The notes beneath the pieces were generated by a model, which had not been told where the DNA came from, searched no databases, and worked only from the letters and a program-made list of their open reading frames with translations. Shown one piece after another: positions 1-6,300 of a stretch of DNA of 8,407 nt. This stretch comes from an uncultured Ruminococcus sp. (GTDB taxonomy: Bacteria > Bacillota > Clostridia > Oscillospirales > Ruminococcaceae): assembly GCA_945835085.1 (NCBI GenBank), contig CAMAIG010000047.1:1-8407 (forward strand), in the 5' to 3' direction. Both the position numbers and the translations under genes were made by a program. Position 1 is the stretch's first letter. The number at the start of each line of letters is the position of its first letter.

Positions 1-499
1 ACTTATCCCTTCGCCTGTGCGCTTCCCCTCTGCGGCTGACGGAAAGGGCTTTGCACCTCTGGCAGAGTATGTCCATTCCCTCTGGCTTAAATTCGGAATA
101 CATATAATGCGTGGTATCCCCCGTCAGGCAGTGGCGAAAAACACTCCCGTAAAGGGCACTGACAAGACTGCCCGTCAGATAGCAAAGACCGCAAGCATAT
201 GTCAGTGGAACACGGATATGTACGGCGTTGACCCCGAAAAGGAAGGGGCACGGGAATATTACGACAGCATTTTTGAGCTGTATGCTTCATGGGGCGTGGA
301 TTTTATCAAGGTTGATGATATCTGCCGGGAGCTTCCTCATGAGGAAGGGGAGCTTATTATGCTCAGCGAGTCCCTTAAAAGCTGCGGAAGGGATATGGTG
401 CTGAGTCTTTCACCCGGACCTGCCCTTATCGAAAAGGCTGAGCTTTACAAGCAGACAGCGAATATGTGGCGAATAACCGACGATTTCTGGGACAAATGG

Positions 500-502
500 T
501 AG
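500..502 (+). other. Premature in-frame amber (TAG) codon inside the GH27 gene
   Basis: Both parts of the GH27 reading frame lie in the same phase (codons starting at bases congruent to 2 modulo 3), so this is a point nonsense change and not a frameshift. It sits six codons after the predicted acid/base Asp. Translation ending here would leave both catalytic Asp residues but lose the last barrel strands and the C-terminal domain, so activity would be unlikely. The other complete genes of the window end in TGA or TAA. Confidence 0.95.
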
Positions 503-1009
503 CTGCTCTATGCAATGTTTGAGCGTGCACAGGCATGGTGCATTCATGCAGGCAGCGGTCACTGGCCCGATGCGGATATGCTTCCCGTGGGAGCTATACT
601 TCAGGATTACGGCAAAGACTGCCGCACAAAGTTTACCCATGAGGAGCAGATAACCATGCTCACCCTCTGGTGCATCATGCGTTCACCCCTTATGATAGGC
701 GGGGATATGGTATATAACGACGAGTTTACTCTTAATCTTCTCACAAACAGCTCGGTGCTTGAAATGCTTTCTCAGTCCCGCTCGGCGCACCCTCTTTTCA
801 GAAGAGAAATTGGCGGAAACGAGATAATTCTCTGGCACGCATACAGACGTGACGGCGGGGCATATATTGCCGTGTTCAATGCGGGAGAGTCACAGGCAGA
901 GCTTACATTCTCCCTTGAGGAAATAAACATTGATACGGAATATGTATCCTTCACGGAGCTTTGGACAGGTGAAAGGTCCGATAATGCAAAGGCGCTTTCA
1001 TGCAGCGTG

Positions 1010-1036
1010 GCTCCCCACGGGGCAGCGGTGTTTTTT
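1010..1036 (+). terminator. Weak candidate terminator inside the 3' end of the GH27 gene
   Basis: GCT+CCC (1010-1015) can pair with GGG+AGC (1020-1026, with C1023 bulged) around a CACG loop. A run of six T (1031-1036) follows four bases later. It lies within the last codons of the gene. No better hairpin is seen before the next promoter. The short, bulged stem makes this a tentative call. Confidence 0.25.
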
Positions 1037-1081
1037 GCGGACTGACCAATTGAAAAATATAAGTAAAAGGGACAAAAATAA

Positions 1082-1110
1082 TTGCAATTTATATAAAAAT
1101 ATGTTATAGT
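1082..1110 (+). promoter_or_regulatory. SigA-type promoter with extended -10 for the polyamine gene
   Basis: The -35 element TTGCAA (1082-1087) and -10 element TATAGT (1105-1110) are separated by exactly 17 bases. A TGn extended -10 (TG at 1102-1103) precedes the -10 element. The surroundings are very AT-rich. Transcription would start near 1116-1118, giving a leader of about 45-50 nt. This makes the downstream gene a separate unit from the GH27 gene. Confidence 0.8.
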
Positions 1111-1117
1111 AAATACA

Positions 1118-1132
1118 GCGCATTTTCTGCGT
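1118..1132 (+). promoter_or_regulatory. Small hairpin at the predicted 5' end of the mRNA
   Basis: GCGCA (1118-1122) and TGCGT (1128-1132) form a five-pair stem, one pair being G-U, around a TTTTC loop. It begins almost at the predicted transcription start. Such 5' stems can protect transcripts from decay, but it may also be chance. Confidence 0.35.
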
Positions 1133-1149
1133 GGAATAATAAACAAATC

Positions 1150-1154
1150 GGAGG
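1150..1154 (+). promoter_or_regulatory. GGAGG ribosome binding site serving two overlapping ATG codons
   Basis: GGAGG lies 6 bases before an ATG at 1161 and 11 bases before the ATG at 1166. The first ATG opens only a seven-codon out-of-frame reading frame (MPWERLL, stop TAA at 1182-1184). The second opens the dehydrogenase gene, so the better-spaced start is not that of the real protein. Confidence 0.8.
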
Positions 1155-1165
1155 TCTTAAATGCC

Positions 1166-2368
1166 ATGGGAAAGGCTCTTATAATCGGCTGCGGCGGCGT
1201 TGCAAGCGTTGTTATCCACAAGTGCTGCCAGAATGACGAGGTTTTTGAGGAAATAATGATCGCATCACGCACAAAGTCCAAGTGCGACGCATTGAAGGAA
1301 AAGCTTCAGGGCACAACAAAAACAAAGATATCCACCGCAAAGGTCGATGCCGATAAGGTCGAGGAGCTTGTTGCTCTCATGAAGGAGTTTAAGCCCGATA
1401 TCTGCATAAATGTTGCGCTTCCTTACCAGGATCTTACCATCATGGACGCCTGCCTTGAATGCAAGGTGGACTATGTTGACACCGCAAACTATGAGCCTGA
1501 GGATACAGCTAAGTTTGAATACAGCTGGCAGTGGGCATACCGTGAGAAATTCGAGAAGGCAGGCATTACGGCTCTTCTCGGCAGCGGCTTTGACCCGGGC
1601 GTTACGGGTGTATTCTGTGCCTATGCCCAGAAGCACTATTTTGACGAGATAAACTATATAGATATCCTTGACTGCAATGCAGGCGATCACGGCTATCCCT
1701 TTGCAACAAATTTCAATCCCGAGATAAATATCCGTGAGGTCAGTGCCAAGGGCAGCTATATCGAGGACGGCAAATGGGTCGAAACCGAGCCTATGGAGAT
1801 AAAGAGGGTATATGATTTCCCCGAGATCGGCGAGAAGGATATGTATCTTCTTCATCATGAGGAGCTTGAATCCCTTGCCCTCAACATCAAGGGAATAAAG
1901 AGAATACGCTTTTTCATGACCTTTGGTCAGTCCTATCTCACACATCTCAAATGCCTTGAAAATGTTGGTATGACTTCCATTGAGCCTATCAACTACAACG
2001 GCATGGAGATAGTACCTCTCCAGTTCCTGAAGGCAGTTTTGCCCGATCCTGCAAGTCTTGGTCCCCGCACAAAGGGCAAGACCAACATCGGCTGCATCAT
2101 GCAGGGCTTCAAGGACGGAAAGCCTGTTAAATACTATGTTTACAATGTCTGCGTTCATGAGGAATGCTATGCGGAGGTAGGCTCACAGGCCATCTCCTAC
2201 ACCACAGGCGTTCCCGCAATGATCGGCGCAATGATGGTCATGACAGGAAAGTGGAAGAAGCCCGGTGTTTACAACATTGAGGAGTTCGATCCCGATCCCT
2301 TTATGGACGCACTTAACAAGTGGGGGCTTCCCTGGAAGGAAACCTTCGACCCAAAGCTTGTTGACTGA
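1166..2368 (+). CDS. Carboxynorspermidine/carboxyspermidine dehydrogenase (saccharopine dehydrogenase family)
   Basis: A cytosolic NAD(P)H-dependent enzyme that, by family, condenses aspartate semialdehyde with putrescine or diaminopropane to give carboxyspermidine or carboxynorspermidine. This is the S-adenosylmethionine-independent route to spermidine used by many gut bacteria. Seen: an N-terminal Rossmann fold opening with IIGCGGVASV (residues 6-15, dinucleotide loop) and ASRT after the second strand. Further on are VALPYQDL (83-90), YVDTANYEPED (103-113), LLGSGFDPGVTGVF (137-150) and the stretch DCNAGDHGYPFATNFNPEINI (169-189, starting at Asp169), which I associate with this subfamily. 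The length of 400 residues is normal. The start at 1166 is chosen because the Rossmann strand follows it directly. The gene has its own promoter and ends at a strong terminator 18 bases past the stop. The usual partner decarboxylase (nspC type) is not beside it, so it must be elsewhere or absent. Exact substrate preference cannot be read from the sequence. Confidence 0.93.
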   Translation: MGKALIIGCGGVASVVIHKCCQNDEVFEEIMIASRTKSKCDALKEKLQGTTKTKISTAKVDADKVEELVALMKEFKPDICINVALPYQDLTIMDACLECKVDYVDTANYEPEDTAKFEYSWQWAYREKFEKAGITALLGSGFDPGVTGVFCAYAQKHYFDEINYIDILDCNAGDHGYPFATNFNPEINIREVSAKGSYIEDGKWVETEPMEIKRVYDFPEIGEKDMYLLHHEELESLALNIKGIKRIRFFMTFGQSYLTHLKCLENVGMTSIEPINYNGMEIVPLQFLKAVLPDPASLGPRTKGKTNIGCIMQGFKDGKPVKYYVYNVCVHEECYAEVGSQAISYTTGVPAMIGAMMVMTGKWKKPGVYNIEEFDPDPFMDALNKWGLPWKETFDPKLVD

Positions 2369-2386
2369 CAGAATTTATGTAAAGCT

Positions 2387-2420
2387 AAAGCCTGAGAAGA
2401 TTTTGCTCTTCTCAGGCTTT
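2387..2420. terminator. Strong bidirectional Rho-independent terminator between convergent genes
   Basis: A perfect 14-bp inverted repeat (AAAGCCTGAGAAGA at 2387-2400 and its complement at 2407-2420) surrounds a six-base TTTTGC loop. On the plus strand the stem ends in TTT and continues TATAATTTATTG. On the minus strand it ends in TTT followed by AGCTTTAC. It sits 18 bases after the dehydrogenase stop and 6 bases beyond the stop of the converging gene, so it can serve both. Confidence 0.93.
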
Positions 2421-2426
2421 TATAAT

Positions 2427-3392
2427 TTATTGTTTTTCCGTTCCCCCGAAAATGAAATAGCTCGTTAACCCTTCGCCAAAGGACGCCGAATTATAGGGTA
2501 GCCCCGATTCCTTCAAGGAATCACTGTGGTCAAGCTCGGTAATATCCCAGCCCATCAGACTGCAAAGCTCGATAAATGCACACATTCCTCTTGGCGTGTC
2601 AAGATTATCGTCCGTCATGCGGGAGATAAGCTCCGTGTCCCGTGACATGACCGCATCAAGAGTTATGCTGTCCATTTCCGCCGTCATATCGGGGTCAAGA
2701 TAATGGGAAAAATCAATGGAAAACACAAACAGACAGTTCTTTTCCGCTGCCATTTCTTTAAGAAGCTGCGCTATATCGGCGGATATGATCGGTTCACTTC
2801 TCCCCGAAACCAGCAGACAGGCTGTCTTTGCCTCGGGAAAATAATATCTGACAAAGGGCATAAGCACCGCCGCCGAATGATCCTTTTCAAGCATATCATC
2901 ATCGCTTACAGCCCCAAGCTCCGCAATAAACCGCTCCGAAAGCTCCCTGTCGGTGCTTACCCTGCCAAGGTCTGTGTTCCAGTCGGAAAGAGTGGTGCAG
3001 AGCATATCCCTTTCGGGATAGTGCATGGGCGCTACTATTACTACTGTTTCGATATCGTCACTGCGAGCTGCTGCGGCAGTCTTGAAAAATCCCGATATCA
3101 TTCTCCCCGCAAGCAGATGATGGGTAACAACTCCTGCCATTAACCTGCCCTCGGTTTCATATTCGGAGGACATATCATCATAAATACGGAAGCTCCTGCT
3201 GTCACTGTGAATGCAGTCGATAAGGGACACTTCCTCATGAGAAGTATTTTCATGCTCATATACTGCAGCGTTGGAAGCCGAGGTGGTTTCCGACGCTGCA
3301 GCTGTTTCCAAAGCATTTTCACTGCTGCCGCAGGCTGCTGCAAGGATAACAAGTGCAGCAAGCACAGCGTAAAGTCCGATCTTTTTTTTCAT
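2427..3392 (-). CDS. MEMO-family (AmmeMemoRadiSam system protein B-like) lipoprotein
   Basis: The 321-residue product (from the ATG) has a lipoprotein signal: MKKK, a hydrophobic stretch, then LAAAC with the lipidated Cys at 21. A Ser/Thr/Glu-rich linker to about residue 55 follows, so the protein should sit on the outer membrane face. The rest is a MEMO-like domain. It shows AGVVTHHLLAG (86-96), VIVAPMHY (118-125), DLGRVSTD (141-148), KDHSAAVLMPF (170-180), FSIDFSHYLD (224-233), GMCAF (269-273) and LTSYFIFGG (309-317). These match family positions for the conserved His, His, Asp-His and Cys site (H91/H92, H124, D227/H230, C271), suggesting bound metal. The biochemical role of bacterial members is unknown; related human MEMO1 binds metal. 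A GTG six bases upstream (3396-3398) would add Met-Thr and overlap the preceding stop as GTGA. With the ATG the gap is 2 bases. No clear ribosome site is seen, so translation probably depends on the upstream gene. It is the second gene of an operon. Confidence 0.85.
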   Translation of the reverse strand: MKKKIGLYAVLAALVILAAACGSSENALETAAASETTSASNAAVYEHENTSHEEVSLIDCIHSDSRSFRIYDDMSSEYETEGRLMAGVVTHHLLAGRMISGFFKTAAAARSDDIETVVIVAPMHYPERDMLCTTLSDWNTDLGRVSTDRELSERFIAELGAVSDDDMLEKDHSAAVLMPFVRYYFPEAKTACLLVSGRSEPIISADIAQLLKEMAAEKNCLFVFSIDFSHYLDPDMTAEMDSITLDAVMSRDTELISRMTDDNLDTPRGMCAFIELCSLMGWDITELDHSDSLKESGLPYNSASFGEGLTSYFIFGGTEKQ

Positions 3393-3394
3393 GG

Positions 3395-6300
3395 TCACTT
3401 TACCGTAACAAGGCTGCGGTCGCTGACGCCCCAGCTTCCGTCCGTAAAGGTCACCACCGCTCCCTCGCAGAGATATTCACCCGAGGTGGACAGCCTGATG
3501 TAGTAGGTAAGGGAATTGCCGCTATATACGGCGCCGGATATCCTCTGTCCGCTGCGGGAGATGTAGTTATCATCTCCGGACATTATAAATCTTGCACAGG
3601 AGGGAATAACATCATCAACGGTGAAATGATCTGTATTCCCATCGGTTCTGATAGTTACCATTATGAGCGCACCGGGATCCCAGCCGCCGCTTACGGAATA
3701 AAGCTCCTTTGTAACATTTACCGTAGGCTCGTCTTCCCTGTCTGTGAGCCTGCCCTCGTAATATACGGTGCAGCACACATTTCCCGATATGACCTTTATA
3801 TCGGCATTTTCAAACTGCTCCTTATTAAAGCTTACCGAGCAGCTGTTGAACTTTTCAAGTGTTGCCCTGCGCTCAACGCCCATCTGATTGAAGCTTACCA
3901 CAGCATCTCCCGAGGTCTTCGGAACATATCTGTTTATGTAGAACATAAGCTCTGCCGCAGCGCTCTTTTCGGTCTGTTTTGTATCGCAGAGGTTTCTTGC
4001 TATCTGCTCTGCTTCTGTAAGACGGAGCGCCGATGCTGCCATAAGAGCAGCACAGTTTTCTTCCTCGCTGCCCATATCGGCATAAAGCTCACCGCTGCTG
4101 TTCTGGGCAGTTTTCATTTTGTCAGAAGTCTGCTCGGAATATATCCTCAGTGCAGTGCTTTCATCACCGATAATAGCCAATGCACTGGAGAGCCTCAGAA
4201 GATCGCATCTGTCAAATCCGACAGGATCCGATACTATCCTTCTGATATCCGCAAGCACAGGCTCGTCGAGAGCGGCAAGCCCAAGATATGCACAGGATAT
4301 ATCCTTTGAGGTGCTGTCTTTGTTATCAATAATGCTGTAAAATCTGTTTGCGGTAAGATCGCTGTTTATAAGCTCGGGGTCCACTGCACAGAGAAGAGCG
4401 GTAAGCTCCGCATCTTCATCGGAATAGGACCACAGCCTGAACAGAGAGCTGTTTTTAAGATATGCAAGGGAGCTTAGATAATCCTTTGAGGAAATATATC
4501 CGAGCTTCATTGCGGCAAAGGTCCTTGCAGCGCTGTGATCTGTTCTGCTGCCCGGGGTGTTTATGAGCTTTCTCAGCACCTGACTGCTCAGCATATAGCT
4601 TTCATCAAAGAAGGTAATGCTCACAGGCCAGCGCAGAGGATCAATATCAATGCTTTCCTCGGTAAGATCGAAGGTCTTTACAACGGCTGTTTCGAGCATT
4701 GTATCTGTTACAACGAATGAAAGCTCAACAGCGTCACTGCCCTTTCCGTTTTCCGCCGAGAACATTACGGTATAATCTCCCGAATGGAGCTTGCCGAAGT
4801 TTGCATACTTGCGCTCGTCAACAGTAATGGCTTTGTCAACGCCATTTCCCTTGACGGTAACGGTTATCTTTTCTCTGTCATTTCCTCCCACTGTTCTTGC
4901 GGTAAAGCAGATATCATCGCCGTCTATGAACTGAGAGGAGGCAACGGGCTGTATATAGAAGGGCTGTGTTGAGATAACAGGCTCCTTTGATACTCCCGCA
5001 AAAATGTCCGAATTGTCATTTGAATAGACCGCATGGGCGGTGGCTCTCCATGAGGTGATGTTATCGGGAAGAGTGAAACTGAACACCGCTGTGCCCTGTG
5101 CATCTGTTGTGCCTGTAAGGAAAGCCGCATTATCCTTGAAATCCTTGCGGACGAAATTTTCATCGCCGCCGCCGCCCTTTTCGCCGCCGCCGTTATTGTC
5201 GAAGCAGTGCTGGATATAGCTGCAGTAATCGGCTACAAAGGGATAATATATCTCGGAATAAAGCGCACCCAGAGGCTGAGGGTCCTGAGGAACGACTGCA
5301 AAGGCAGCTTCGTCAACCACGCTCAATGACACAGCCGCATTTTCAACAGCCTTGCCGTTTATATCCGTTACCTTAACGGTGATCTCGCTGTCGTTTCCGG
5401 GAGAATACTGCTCCTTGTCGGCAGTTATCTCCACACTAAGCTCCCTGTCCGATGGGTCAAAGCAGATGCTTTCCCAGTCCTCATGGATAGGCAGGATATG
5501 CTTGCCGTCAAAATATGCTCCCGCAAATCTCACGTTGGGAATGCAGTCGGCAGTCATTTTGCACTTGAAGCTCGTACCCCATGCAACGCCTGTCATAACA
5601 TAATCGGTCTTATGCATTGCATAGAATATCTTGCCCTTATTTGACTCAACAGCGTCCATTCCGTCCTGAAGGTCAAATCTGATGCTCTCATTTTCCTTGA
5701 AGGTATATTTTTCGGGAGCAAGGGTGTAATAGTGATAAGCTTCGGGGATAATTTCCGAATATCTTTTGTTGACGTTTGCGGAAGCAAATGTCATTCTGCC
5801 CTTGGAATCCTGCCATGTAAAATTAATATAATAAAAGCTGTTCTTGTCATCAATAGGCAGGTCGCTGATAACAGCCCTTCCGTTCTTTGTTTTGACCTTA
5901 TAGACCTCCACTATCTCGGTGCGGTAGTCATACTCATAGGTGGTCACGGTCTGCTTATGGATAAAATCATAATAGCTTCCTTTTTCCACCTTTTCGTAAT
6001 ATGAACGGGTAAGCTCGGCGGTGACCTCGGTATCATAGGCATCACCCTTCAGCTTTTCGGTGTCAAAGCTGAAATAAGTCGAACCCGGCTCTATCTTGTC
6101 GGTATCAATAAGATATGTTCCTATCTCAACAGTCCTGCCGTTTACCTTGCTTTCAAGCAGAACATCACGCTTTACCGACATTACATTGGCATATACTGTC
6201 TGATACTCGTTTTCAACGCTTGAAAGCGTGAAGCAGACCTCCTCATAATCGGGAGTCCATGAGATCGCAGCTTTGTCGGGAACAGTATCTCTTACCGAAG

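Larger units (their letters stand above)
2..1045 (+). pseudogene. GH27 alpha-galactosidase-type glycoside hydrolase, 5'-partial, interrupted by one in-frame TAG
   Basis: The product resembles clan-D, family GH27 retaining alpha-galactosidases, which remove terminal alpha-galactosyl residues from oligosaccharides. The frame is open from the window edge (codons from base 2), so the N-terminal part of the (beta/alpha)8 barrel is missing. Seen: RFPSAADGKGF, GIHIMRGIPRQAV, ICQWNTDMYGVD, then DFIKVDD with the expected nucleophile Asp at 314-316. Next comes WRITDDFW with the expected acid/base Asp at 479-481, and GHWPDADMLP and MRSPLMIGGD after that. A short C-terminal beta-sandwich ends at TGA 1043-1045. 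The TAG at 500-502 falls inside DKW-stop-LLYAMFERA. From memory the family usually has Glu or Lys there, so one base change from GAG or AAG would explain it. No frameshift or second stop follows. No ribosome site precedes the ATG at 515, so separate translation of the second half is unlikely. It could be a young pseudogene, a sequencing error, or readthrough. No signal peptide is visible because the start is outside the window. Confidence 0.85.

Noticed and set aside
500..502. Pyrrolysine insertion at the TAG
   Set aside because: Pyrrolysine needs dedicated genes that are rare in this kind of organism, GH27 enzymes have no need for it, and no downstream insertion structure is evident. Mutation or error is simpler.
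772..1281. 169-codon minus-strand frame crossing the GH27 end and the intergenic promoter
   Set aside because: It overlaps two real genes and a good promoter on the other strand, and the product is not recognisable.
1265..2158. 297-codon open frame on the minus strand opposite the dehydrogenase
   Set aside because: The plus-strand gene is a clear full-length family member. The antisense frame shows no recognisable domain and no start signals.
3382..3389. Run of eight T (A8 in the coding strand) at the start of the MEMO-like gene, as a slippage or phase-variation site
   Set aside because: It simply encodes the Lys-rich start of a signal peptide, which is common. Nothing points to programmed slippage.
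3353..4309. 318-codon open frame on the plus strand opposite the lipoprotein operon
   Set aside because: It lies antisense to the large gene and its partner, its translation has no family resemblance and is rich in Cys and Tyr, and it has no ribosome site. It is a shadow of the real codons.
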